Assembly (NCBI RefSeq): GCF_000520955.1
Contig: NZ_JACC01000003.1
Location: 186,001-250,000 of the forward strand
Direction: 5' to 3'
DNA from: Aquimarina pacifica
GTDB taxonomy: Bacteria; Bacteroidota; Bacteroidia; Flavobacteriales; Flavobacteriaceae
DNA length: 64,000 nt
This document shows, one piece after another, positions 9,263 through 17,675 of the stretch; position 1 is the stretch's first letter; each line of letters starts with the position of its first letter. The translations under genes were made by a program, and so were the position numbers. The notes beneath the pieces are model-generated. The model was not told the DNA's origin. It searched no databases and worked only from the letters and a program-made list of their open reading frames with translations.

Positions 9263-10192
9263 TTATATATTTTCTAATATTCTAATTCCCTGTTCATTGA
9301 TTTTGGACACATGGATATCAAAATCAAGTCCGGTATTGTTATAAACCTCTCTAATTGCATCTGCTACTTTGTTGGCTGTTTCTAATCCTTTACTCAATGC
9401 AAATATAGAAGGTCCAGATCCAGAAATTCCACACCCTAAGGCACCTTGATTTAAGGCTGCATTTTTTACATTGTTGAATTCTGGAATCAATATAGATCTT
9501 AATGGCTCAATAATTACATCCTCGAGACTGCGACCAATGAGATCATAATCTTCAGTAAATAATCCGGCTACCAAACCACCAACATTGCCCCATTGATGAA
9601 TTGCCTGTTTTAAGTCTATTTTATGTTTAATAACAGATCTTGAATCTGATGTTTTTACTTCTATTTGAGGATGAATAACGGTCATTACCAAATCTTTTGG
9701 TGAATGAAGTCTAATTACATCTAATGGAGTATAGCTTCGAACCAATGTAAAACCACCGAGTAGGGCAGGAGCCACATTATCAGCATGTGCATTGCCACTA
9801 GCAAGTTTTTCGCCAGCCATAGCATATTTTACAAGATCTTTTCCGGTGAATGGACTACCCAAAAGATGATTAACAGCCCAAACAGCACCTGCACTGCTCG
9901 CCGCACTACTGCCGATACCACTTCCTGCTTTGATTTTCTTATATATTTCAATTTGAATTCCAACTTCTTTTTTGTAATCTTCTAAAAGAGCATTTACCGC
10001 TACACTGGCTACATTTTTATCAGAATCCATAGGGAGTTTTGCTCCTTCTATTTTGGTAATTTTTACTCCGGGTTCGTTAACTAAAGATATAACCATTTCG
10101 TCACCCACTGTATCCAAACAACATCCCAACACATCAAATCCACATGAAAGATTGGCAACAGTAGCTGGTGCAAATATTCTAATACTTTTCAT
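9263..10192 (-). CDS. thrB: Homoserine kinase
   Basis: GHMP-superfamily kinase of 309 residues that phosphorylates homoserine. The ATP loop is GSGIGSSAASSAGA near residue 92. The N-terminus IFAPATVANLSCGFDVLG and the C-terminal glycine motif LGCGISGSGPSIFAL are diagnostic. It lies 14 bp after thrA in the operon, so substrate passes from the ThrA homoserine dehydrogenase domain to ThrB and then ThrC. Confidence 0.97.
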   Translation of the reverse strand: MKSIRIFAPATVANLSCGFDVLGCCLDTVGDEMVISLVNEPGVKITKIEGAKLPMDSDKNVASVAVNALLEDYKKEVGIQIEIYKKIKAGSGIGSSAASSAGAVWAVNHLLGSPFTGKDLVKYAMAGEKLASGNAHADNVAPALLGGFTLVRSYTPLDVIRLHSPKDLVMTVIHPQIEVKTSDSRSVIKHKIDLKQAIHQWGNVGGLVAGLFTEDYDLIGRSLEDVIIEPLRSILIPEFNNVKNAALNQGALGCGISGSGPSIFALSKGLETANKVADAIREVYNNTGLDFDIHVSKINEQGIRILENI

Positions 10193-10206
10193 ATAAAAAT
10201 TTCCAT

Positions 10207-12654
10207 TTATTTTTTACCAATTCGTATAATATCTGCAAAAATTCCAGAAGCGGTAACATCAGCACCTGCACCTGCACCTTTTACTATCAATGGTTGCTGA
10301 GGATATCTATCTGTATAAAATAACACAATATTATCACTCCCTTCGAGATTATAAAAAGGATGGTCTACAGGAATAAATTGCAACCCAACTTTGGCCTTAC
10401 CTTCTTCATACTGTGCAACATATTTTAATCGACACCCTTTGCTATTTGCTTCTGCAAGAATGCCTTTAAAATGATCCTCATTTTCTTTAAGAGATTCAAA
10501 GAAGTCATCTACTGTCTTTGTGTTCAAACTTGTTTGAGGAAGAAATGCTTCATTTTCAATATCCTCTAGTTCCATTACCTTTCCACTTTCTCTAGCTAAA
10601 ATTAAAATTTTACGAGCTACATCAACTCCGCTAAGATCAATTTTGGGATCTGGTTCTGTATATCCTTCTTGTTGGGCTTGTTTTACAATATCATAAAAAG
10701 TAACCCCTTCCTTATAATTATTAAATACAAAATTAAGACTGCCTGATAATACGGCTTGTATTTTATGTACACTATCTCCCGATGCAATAAGATTATTAAG
10801 AGTATCTATGATAGGTAATCCTGCGCCGACATTAGTTTCATATAAAAAAGATGCATTGAACTTTCTAGATAATTCTTGTAACTCTTCATAATTAACGTAC
10901 TCGTCTGCACAAGCAATTTTATTACAAGTAACAACTGCCATACTCTCAGCGAGATAATGCTTATAAACTTTTGAAATATCTGGATTTGCCGTATTGTCGA
11001 CAAAAATAGAATTACGTAGGTTCATTTCTTTTGCTTGCTTAAAGAAAGCAACTGCATCAGCTGTTTCTCCTGTATCAAGCCTATCTTTCCATGAATCTAA
11101 TTGTATGCCATGCTCATCAAACACCATTTTTCTAGAATTAGAGAGGGCAACTACTCGTATTTTTAAACGCAGCTTATCTTTAAGGTATTCCTTTTGTTTA
11201 TCTAATTGTTCTAGCAATTTACTACCTACATTACCGACTCCTGTAATAAATAGATTGAGCTGTTTAGTTTTTACTTCAAAAAATTCTTCGTGAAGAATAT
11301 TTAGTGCTTTTTTGATGTCTTTTTTCTCTATAACAACAGAAATATTTTTTTCTGAAGCTCCTTGAGCAATAGCTCGTATGTTTACATTGTTTTTACCCAA
11401 TGTACTAAACATTTTTCCACTTAACCCTTGATGGTGATACATATTATCTCCAACTAAGGCGATAATAGCAACATCATTTTCAATTTTTACGGGCTCTAAT
11501 TTATGTTTCGATATTTCGAATTCGAATGTTGCATCTAATACAGCCTTTGCTCTCTCTGCCTCTGTGGCTTCTACAGCAAGACAGATAGAATGCTCAGATG
11601 AGGCTTGTGTAATTAAAATGACATTAATGTTTTCTAAGAACAAGGTTTCAAAAAGACGCTTAGAAAAACCTGGGATTCCTACCATACCACTTCCTTCCAA
11701 AGAAATAACAGAAATACTATCGATATGACTAATACCTGTAACAGGTTTCTTCCTATGGTTATCGACACTTCGAGTTATAAGTGTTCCCTGATTATCTGGA
11801 GAAAACGTATTTTTTATTATTATCGGGATATTTTTTTCGAGGACTGGATGTATTGTAGGAGGATAGATCACTTTAGCTCCAAAATGAGAAAGCTCCATAG
11901 CCTCTAGGTATGAAATATGTTGAACAGGCTTGGCTTGTTTAACCAATTTTGGGTTTGCAGTATACATACCACTTACGTCTGTCCAAATCTGTAATTCTTT
12001 TGCATTAATTGCTGCTGCTAAAATTGCTGCGGTAAAATCTGATCCTCCACGACCCAAAGTAGTCGGTTCTCCGTCTTGTGTTTTTGCCACAAAACCAGGA
12101 AAAAGATATACACTGTGAGTTGCAGTCTTTACAAAATCTTCAATCCTACGATTTGTCTCCTTATAATCAATAGTAACCTTAGAATTGTTAGTTTTAATTA
12201 TTAAATCACGAGAATCTTTTAATTCGATACTAAGTCCTTTTACTTTGGCCGCTTCTACTATAATATAAGAAGAAAGCATTTCTCCAAAACTTGCTATTAC
12301 AGAAGCCGTTTTTTCAGATAATTCACTTAATAGATAAACTCCTTCAAGTAATGATTCTAAGGTATTCAGTTCAGATTTAACCTTACTTATTATTGCACTT
12401 TGAGAAACAACGGGTATTAAGGTTTTTACAGCCTCTAGATGTCTTTTCTCAATTTCGACTAACGTATTTTTGTACGTTTCTTTATTAGCAGAGGCTTCTT
12501 CACCTGCTTTTAAAAGTAAATCGGTAATACCACCCATTGCCGAAACAACTACAAATAAAGATTGATTTGCTGATTGTTGTTTTATGATATCAATTACGTT
12601 TTCAATAGTAGTTGAATTCGCAACAGAAGAACCTCCAAATTTTAGAACGTTCAT
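10207..12654 (-). CDS. thrA: Bifunctional aspartokinase / homoserine dehydrogenase I
   Basis: Protein of 815 residues, the full length for the fusion. The N-terminal aspartokinase begins KFGGSSVA and contains GRGGSDFTAAIL. Two ACT domains follow in the middle (VALVGDNMYHHQGLSGKMF region), the usual site of threonine feedback. From about residue 465 the NAD(P) motif FITGVGNVGSKLL begins homoserine dehydrogenase, which ends GAGAGADVTASGIFADI. First gene of the thr operon; a candidate Thr/Ile-rich leader peptide lies 100 bp upstream. Feedback inhibition by threonine is expected from the family, not shown here. Confidence 0.97.
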   Translation of the reverse strand: MNVLKFGGSSVANSTTIENVIDIIKQQSANQSLFVVVSAMGGITDLLLKAGEEASANKETYKNTLVEIEKRHLEAVKTLIPVVSQSAIISKVKSELNTLESLLEGVYLLSELSEKTASVIASFGEMLSSYIIVEAAKVKGLSIELKDSRDLIIKTNNSKVTIDYKETNRRIEDFVKTATHSVYLFPGFVAKTQDGEPTTLGRGGSDFTAAILAAAINAKELQIWTDVSGMYTANPKLVKQAKPVQHISYLEAMELSHFGAKVIYPPTIHPVLEKNIPIIIKNTFSPDNQGTLITRSVDNHRKKPVTGISHIDSISVISLEGSGMVGIPGFSKRLFETLFLENINVILITQASSEHSICLAVEATEAERAKAVLDATFEFEISKHKLEPVKIENDVAIIALVGDNMYHHQGLSGKMFSTLGKNNVNIRAIAQGASEKNISVVIEKKDIKKALNILHEEFFEVKTKQLNLFITGVGNVGSKLLEQLDKQKEYLKDKLRLKIRVVALSNSRKMVFDEHGIQLDSWKDRLDTGETADAVAFFKQAKEMNLRNSIFVDNTANPDISKVYKHYLAESMAVVTCNKIACADEYVNYEELQELSRKFNASFLYETNVGAGLPIIDTLNNLIASGDSVHKIQAVLSGSLNFVFNNYKEGVTFYDIVKQAQQEGYTEPDPKIDLSGVDVARKILILARESGKVMELEDIENEAFLPQTSLNTKTVDDFFESLKENEDHFKGILAEANSKGCRLKYVAQYEEGKAKVGLQFIPVDHPFYNLEGSDNIVLFYTDRYPQQPLIVKGAGAGADVTASGIFADIIRIGKK

Positions 12655-12753
12655 ATTATTTTTTGTTAAATTGAAATTATTAATAAAGCTAAATTTTATA
12701 GTTCTTTATTTCTATGAACTACATACGTTTCTGGCTGCGATACTTTATGACAA

Positions 12754-12861
12754 TTAACCCCTAAGGGTAATCGTTAAAGTACGCGTATTAGAAGAAGTCC
12801 TAGAAACAATACTTGCTACCAAGAGAATTAATAAAGCCGAAATAGAAACGGTACTAAACAT
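12754..12861 (-). CDS. Candidate threonine-operon leader peptide
   Basis: A 35-codon reading frame on the thrA strand, ATG 12861 to TAA 12754, reads MFSTVSISALLILL at the start and ends RTSSNTRTLTITLRG. Five of the last fourteen codons are Thr and one is Ile, with another Ile cluster earlier. This is the composition expected of a ribosome-stalling leader for a Thr/Ile-controlled operon. A TACATTTG promoter box lies 30 bp upstream, so it would be the first thing translated. The end of the frame can fold: ATTACCC pairs with GGGTTAAT with one bulge, enclosed by ACTTTA/TAAAGT. No strong terminator with a U-tract follows, so the mechanism is unclear. Too short for standard gene finders. Confidence 0.5.
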   Translation of the reverse strand: MFSTVSISALLILLVASIVSRTSSNTRTLTITLRG

Positions 12862-12890
12862 GTTAGATTGCTTTACTTTATTTATAACGT

Positions 12891-12898
12891 CAAATGTA
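12891..12898 (-). promoter_or_regulatory. Candidate -7 box of the thr operon
   Basis: TACATTTG on the minus strand fits TAnnTTTG. It lies 30 bp before the leader ATG, which gives a roughly 20-nt 5' leader. No clear TTG at the -33 position was found. Confidence 0.45.
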
Positions 12899-13110
12899 TT
12901 GCTTTTAGATTTTAAAGAAAATTAAATTAGTAACATCTATCAACTTTTATTAATTTAACAAAGAATAACTTATTTAATTATAGAATTAATAATAAATAAA
13001 GTAAAACCAATAGGATTAGGATCATATTAGTTCTATTTGAGATATTTGAAGCAATCTTATGAAGATTGGCCAATGGCTTGATATAATTTTATACCTAAAA
13101 AAGTAAAAGA

Positions 13111-14643
13111 ATGAAAATACTATCTGCGCAACAAATGCGCATGGCAGATGAGGCTACTATTAAAAAGCAGCAAATCACATCATTAGATTTAATGGAACGT
13201 GCTGCAACACAAATTTTTAACTTAATTCACAGTCGACTACAAGGATCCCAAACCTTAATTCACGTTTTTTGCGGTATTGGTAATAATGGCGGTGATGGAT
13301 TGGTTATTTCACGATTGTTGGTAGAGCATGGATATAATATAAAAACGTATATAGTTAATTTTAGCGATAAGAGGTCTAAAGATTTTCTTGTGAACTATGA
13401 TCGGTTAAAAGAGGTGTCCAAAGAATGGCCAACACAGCTAAAGTCTAAAGAAGATGTGCCAAATATAAAAGGAGAGGACATGGTTATTGATGCCATATTC
13501 GGTATTGGTCTTAATCGGCCAATAATGCCATGGGTTGTCTTACTAATTAAACATATTAATTCTTCTAGAGGTTTTGTATTATCTGTAGATATCCCATCAG
13601 GATTATATGCTGATAGAGCACCAGATGATCCAGAAGGAGTAATTTTTTCGAATGTTACAGTCACTTTTCAATTTCCAAAATTAGCCTTCTTTTTGCCAGA
13701 AACTGGTATATACACACAGGATTTAGAAGTCATTGACATTGGACTTGATCATGAGTTCTTGACCACAACAAGAGGGATTGCATCTTTGATAGGAAAACGA
13801 GATGTACTTCCGCTATACAGATCAAGACATAAGTACAGTCATAAAGGCGATTATGGTCATAGCGTAGTAATTGGTGGAAGTTATGGGAAAATTGGAAGTG
13901 TAACTTTGGCTACAAAATCAGCACTCAAAACAGGAGCAGGTTTAGTAACTGCTTATGTTCCAGAATGTGGGTATGCCATTCTTCAGACTAATGTTCCTGA
14001 AGCTATGGTAATTACTGATGATGACGATGAATTAGCAGAAATTGATTTAGACTTTAAGCCTGACGCAATTGGTATCGGTATTGGATTGGGAACAAGTGAA
14101 AAAACAATAAAAGCTTTCGGAGAATTTTTAAAGAAAAATACCATTCCCTTGGTTATTGATGCAGATGCTATTAATATTTTGGGAAAACATCCTGACTTTC
14201 TGAGTCATTTGCCTGAAAAATCAGTTCTGACACCGCACCCCAAAGAATTACAAAGGTTAATTGGTGAGTGGGAGAATGATTATGATAAAATAGAGAAGAC
14301 AAAAGTATTCTCGAAGCAATATAAATGTATTGTTGTTATCAAAGGTGCTAACTCAAAAATTATTGATGAGGAACAGGTTTATGTAAATACTTCTGGTAAC
14401 CCAGGCATGGCAACTGCAGGAAGTGGTGATGTACTTACGGGTATGATCACAGGTTTAATGTCTCAGAAATACCCACCTTTGCATGCAGCTGTTTTTGGTG
14501 TTTATTTGCATGGAAGTGCAGGGGATCTTGCAGTTCAAAAAACGGGGTTTGAAGCGGTACTTGCAGGTGATATATGCTCACACATAGGGGCTGCTTTTTT
14601 AGAATTATTTAAAACACCAAATGTGGAGCAACAAGGACAATAG
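13111..14643 (+). CDS. nnr: Bifunctional NAD(P)HX epimerase / ADP-dependent NAD(P)HX dehydratase
   Basis: Protein of 510 residues combining the YjeF N-terminal epimerase (about 1-215; FCGIGNNGGDGL and DAIFGIGLNRP) with the ribokinase-like dehydratase (about 225-500; HKGDYGHSVVIGG, VIDADAINIL, and the catalytic NPGMATAGSGDVLTGMI). It repairs hydrated, damaged NADH and NADPH. Length and domain order are the normal bacterial fusion. Stands alone, divergent from the thr operon. Confidence 0.95.
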   Translation: MKILSAQQMRMADEATIKKQQITSLDLMERAATQIFNLIHSRLQGSQTLIHVFCGIGNNGGDGLVISRLLVEHGYNIKTYIVNFSDKRSKDFLVNYDRLKEVSKEWPTQLKSKEDVPNIKGEDMVIDAIFGIGLNRPIMPWVVLLIKHINSSRGFVLSVDIPSGLYADRAPDDPEGVIFSNVTVTFQFPKLAFFLPETGIYTQDLEVIDIGLDHEFLTTTRGIASLIGKRDVLPLYRSRHKYSHKGDYGHSVVIGGSYGKIGSVTLATKSALKTGAGLVTAYVPECGYAILQTNVPEAMVITDDDDELAEIDLDFKPDAIGIGIGLGTSEKTIKAFGEFLKKNTIPLVIDADAINILGKHPDFLSHLPEKSVLTPHPKELQRLIGEWENDYDKIEKTKVFSKQYKCIVVIKGANSKIIDEEQVYVNTSGNPGMATAGSGDVLTGMITGLMSQKYPPLHAAVFGVYLHGSAGDLAVQKTGFEAVLAGDICSHIGAAFLELFKTPNVEQQGQ

Positions 14644-14702
14644 ATTATAAATTCTGAATACAATATTTATAATAATTTAAAGTTTTTTTGATATACTATA
14701 AG

Positions 14703-14710
14703 TACATTTG
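14703..14710 (+). promoter_or_regulatory. Candidate -7 box
   Basis: TACATTTG matches TAnnTTTG and lies 20 bp before the ATG of the next lipoprotein gene. A TTG (14688-14690) is closer than the usual 17-23 bp, so the -33 element is doubtful. Confidence 0.4.
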
Positions 14711-14730
14711 AAATATAACTTAAAAGCAAT

Positions 14731-15618
14731 ATGATGAAAAATAATTTTTTAATAATAGTGTCTATTTTTATGGGGATACTTTTAGGTTCATGTTCTAGTG
14801 ATGATGGGCCTGCTACTGCACCTGTAGAAATAAATATATTAAACCTAGAAGCCTTAGAGGGGTCATTACAATATAAAGCCTGGTTAAAGGTAGACGGTAA
14901 TGATATTGCTATAGGTACTTTTCAAGATGTAAATTTCCCTAAAAGTTTTACAGCATTATCAGATGATCTTACTTCTGCTACTGAATTTTTTATAACTATT
15001 GAAGGTGTTGGTAGTAGTGATAATCCGTCTGATTCTAAAATTGCAAGTGCAACATTTAGCGGTACTAGTAATACAGCCCAAATAAGTTCTTCGCAGACTT
15101 TGGGAGATTTTACGGGTATTACGGGTAGTTTCGTGCTGCGTACTTTTACCGGAGATACACCAACAGAGGATGCTAATGGAGTTTGGTTTACCTCTAGTCT
15201 AAGTGGATCGGCTACTAATGCAGTAGCGGGCTTATCGCTTCCGATACCAGGTTCTGGATGGGAATACGAAGGTTGGGTAGTTTTAGAAGATAGAGATGGG
15301 AGTGATGTAGAGGTTTCAATTGGTAAATTCTCAGATATAAATGAAGGTGATAGTAGTGATATTTTTAGTGGTAATGGGACTGCACCCAGCTTACCTGGTG
15401 AAGATTTTCTAAATGAAGCAGCAGGGAATCTAATTAATGTTGAGATACCTGCAAATCTTGTGGGTAAGGAAGTGTATATAACGCTACAACCAACATCAAG
15501 TAGTATTACAAGCGAACCATTTTATATTACATTATTATCCGTAAGCAGTGCAATAGAAAATGGAGAAAATACTATGAATTCTAATAACTTCTTTATTACA
15601 GGAACAGTAGAACGATAG
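14731..15618 (+). CDS. Lipoprotein with two anti-sigma-like repeat domains
   Basis: Protein of 295 residues with lipobox LLGSC near residue 21 and SSDDG after it. The mature part appears duplicated. The first unit has LEGSLQYKAWLKVDGNDIAIGTF; the second has SGWEYEGWVVLEDRDG and VSIGKFSDINEG; each is about 120 residues and continues with a similar strand pattern (FFITIEG, then VYITLQP). The YxxWL...G.F pattern resembles C-terminal domains of extracytoplasmic anti-sigma-K-like proteins. No anti-sigma helical region or sigma gene is present, so a regulatory role is not supported. It ends near the bidirectional terminator shared with xerD. Confidence 0.65.
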   Translation: MMKNNFLIIVSIFMGILLGSCSSDDGPATAPVEINILNLEALEGSLQYKAWLKVDGNDIAIGTFQDVNFPKSFTALSDDLTSATEFFITIEGVGSSDNPSDSKIASATFSGTSNTAQISSSQTLGDFTGITGSFVLRTFTGDTPTEDANGVWFTSSLSGSATNAVAGLSLPIPGSGWEYEGWVVLEDRDGSDVEVSIGKFSDINEGDSSDIFSGNGTAPSLPGEDFLNEAAGNLINVEIPANLVGKEVYITLQPTSSSITSEPFYITLLSVSSAIENGENTMNSNNFFITGTVER

Positions 15619-15639
15619 TTCGACTAATTTTTATAAGTT

Positions 15640-15671
15640 AAAAAAGATCATCATAAAGATGGTCTTTTTTT
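15640..15671. terminator. Bidirectional terminator
   Basis: AAAAAGATCATC pairs with GATGGTCTTTTT (one G-T pair) around ATAAA, with A- and T-tracts on either side. It lies between the convergent lipoprotein and xerD genes. Confidence 0.75.
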
Positions 15672-15673
15672 AT

Positions 15674-16570
15674 TTATCTTCTAGGATGAAATGAATCCAT
15701 AACCTCTCTCAAATGGCTACGATCTATATGCATATAAATCTCTGTCGTAGTAATGCTTTCATGACCAAGCATCATTTGAATAGCCCTTAAATCAGCCCCG
15801 TTTTCTAATAAATGAGTGGCAAATGAGTGTCTAAATGTATGCGGACTCACTTGTTTTTGAATATCTGTTTCTGCTACAAGACGCTTTACTATCGTGAAAA
15901 TCATAGCTCTAGTAAGTTGTCTACCTCTTCTATTTAAAAACAAGGTGTCTTCGTATCCTTTTTTAATGTCTAAATGACTACGAATTTGGTCTTTATAAAA
16001 AGTAATGTATTTTTTAGTAGCCTCTCCAATAGGTACAAACCGTTCTTTATTGCCTTTACCTAAAACGAGTAGATATCCTTGATCAAAAAAAAGACTCGAT
16101 ATTTTTAAAGTTATAAGCTCACTAACGCGCAGACCGCACCCATATAGAGTTTCTATAATAGCACGATTACGTTCTCCTTCTGGTTTGCTAAGATCAATTT
16201 TGGATATTATAAGATCAATTTCTTCTACAGACAATGTATCAGGTAATTTTCTGCCAATTTTTGGAGATTCAATAAGATCCATAGGATTGTCCTCTCTATA
16301 TCCTTCAAACACTAAATAATTAAAAAAACTTTTGAGACCAGAAATTAATCTGGATTGCGATCTTGGATTTACAATTTTAGCCGTTTCAAAAACAAACAGA
16401 TGTAGATGTTCTTTCTCGATGTTGGTAGGAGAGTCTGTTATATGCTTTTCTTCTAGAAATTTTAATAAACGCTCTATATCTAAGGCATAACTTACAATTG
16501 AATTTTCAGATAATCCCCTTTCAATCCTAAGAAAATGTTTAAAATCTTTTAATGCATGGCTCCATTTCAT
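15674..16570 (-). CDS. xerD: Tyrosine recombinase XerD
   Basis: Protein of 298 residues, standard for XerC/D. It has an N-terminal SAM-like core-binding domain (LRIERGLSENSIVSYALD) and a catalytic domain with all residues: Arg in CGLRVSEL, Lys in GKGNKERFVP, HTFRHSFATHLL, LGHESITTTEIY with the nucleophile Tyr, then MHIDRSHLREV. It resolves chromosome dimers at dif. No integron, att site or phage genes adjoin it, so this is the housekeeping copy and not a mobile-element integrase. Confidence 0.92.
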   Translation of the reverse strand: MKWSHALKDFKHFLRIERGLSENSIVSYALDIERLLKFLEEKHITDSPTNIEKEHLHLFVFETAKIVNPRSQSRLISGLKSFFNYLVFEGYREDNPMDLIESPKIGRKLPDTLSVEEIDLIISKIDLSKPEGERNRAIIETLYGCGLRVSELITLKISSLFFDQGYLLVLGKGNKERFVPIGEATKKYITFYKDQIRSHLDIKKGYEDTLFLNRRGRQLTRAMIFTIVKRLVAETDIQKQVSPHTFRHSFATHLLENGADLRAIQMMLGHESITTTEIYMHIDRSHLREVMDSFHPRR

Positions 16571-16825
16571 ATTACGAATATACTAAAGAATAATATCCTA
16601 AGTGTGAAGTTTATATTTATAAGTAGGTTGCGTTTTTTAACGGAATTTCATAAATAAACTGAATATAATATTATTTTTTTATTAAAATATTGACAAATGC
16701 ATAATCAATGAATTATTGTTAATTTATACATGTGTTTTTTATTAAAAAATAAATAAAATCGAATAAAATTGATTTTTTTGATAAAAATACTAAATTAGCA
16801 GTACAATCAATAAACAATTATAATT

Positions 16826-17410
16826 ATGAAAAAACTTTTATTATTTGTAGTCGTACTTTCTTTAAGCTTTGTGACAACCGCTCAAGAAGAGAGTATTAGA
16901 TTTGGGGCAAAAGCCGGATTAAATTTATCTAATTTTACCGGAGATGATGCTGATGACCTTGATATGAGAACAAGCTTTCATATAGGTGCACTTGTAGAGA
17001 TTCCGATCTCTGAAACTTTTGCTTTTCAGCCGGAATTATTATATTCTTCTCAAGGAGCACAATTTGAAGAAGAAGGAGTTGATTTTAAAAGTATTGTAAA
17101 TTATATTAACATTCCATTAATACTAAAATACTATGTATCAGAAGGATTTAGTTTACAAGCAGGTCCACAAATTGGTATCTTAGCTTCGGCAAAAGCAAAA
17201 GCCGAAGGTAATGGTGCAGAAGTAGATGTAGATGCTAAGGATTTATATAAAGGGATTGATTTTGGTCTTAATCTTGGTTTAGGATATCAATTAGAGGCCG
17301 GAATTTTCTTTGATGCACGTTATAATATTGGTTTAGCAAATATTATTGATGAGGATGATGCAGATGCTAAAAATTCAGTAATACAAATCTCTGTTGGCTA
17401 TAAATTCTAA
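16826..17410 (+). CDS. PorT-family outer-membrane beta-barrel protein
   Basis: Protein of 194 residues with a signal peptide (MKKLLLFVVVLSLSFV, cleavage near TTAQ) and a PorT-like eight-stranded barrel: FGAKAGLNLSNFTGDD, FAFQPELLYSSQGAQF, NIPLILKYYVSEGFSLQAGPQ and a C-terminal SVIQISVGYKF ending in Phe, as outer-membrane barrels do. Small molecule or structural role unknown. A paralogue follows at 19200, on the far side of the alginate lyase gene. A strong terminator lies immediately after it. Confidence 0.85.
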   Translation: MKKLLLFVVVLSLSFVTTAQEESIRFGAKAGLNLSNFTGDDADDLDMRTSFHIGALVEIPISETFAFQPELLYSSQGAQFEEEGVDFKSIVNYINIPLILKYYVSEGFSLQAGPQIGILASAKAKAEGNGAEVDVDAKDLYKGIDFGLNLGLGYQLEAGIFFDARYNIGLANIIDEDDADAKNSVIQISVGYKF

Positions 17411-17425
17411 TTGAAAAAGCTTTAG

Positions 17426-17483
17426 AAAAAAACAGAAAAACCTCAAAAGACAATAGTTTTTTGAGGTTTTTCTGTTTTTTTTT
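17426..17483 (+). terminator. Intrinsic terminator
   Basis: AACAGAAAAACCTCAAAA pairs with TTTTGAGGTTTTTCTGTT around a short loop, followed by a run of T. It ends the outer-membrane barrel transcript. Confidence 0.85.
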
Positions 17484-17675
17484 AATTATTGTTTAATCTC
17501 TGCCACTCCTTATAAAGCCTAATTTTTTTAACATGTATTTTAGCTAATTTGTAGGAAATCATAATTTTTTACGATGTAAGTTATTAGTATTTGATAATAA
17601 TTTTAGATATTTGCTGCGCAAACACTAAAATTTTAACACTAAAATTATTAATAACAAATCTAAATCACTACACAA

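Larger units (their letters stand above)
12655..13110. other. Intergenic leader region of the thr operon and upstream of nnr
   Basis: This 456-bp gap between divergent thrA and nnr holds, for thrA, a candidate -7 box, a leader peptide and a hairpin within the leader end (annotated separately). A 6-bp hairpin TAGTTC/GAACTA also lies near 12700-12722. The nnr-proximal half (about 12960-13110) is AT-rich and shows no clear promoter or repeat to me. Confidence 0.5.

Noticed and set aside
15674..16570. Tyrosine recombinase as a sign of an integrated element
   Set aside because: It is a standard XerD in length and motifs, with ordinary chromosomal neighbours and no direct repeats or phage genes.
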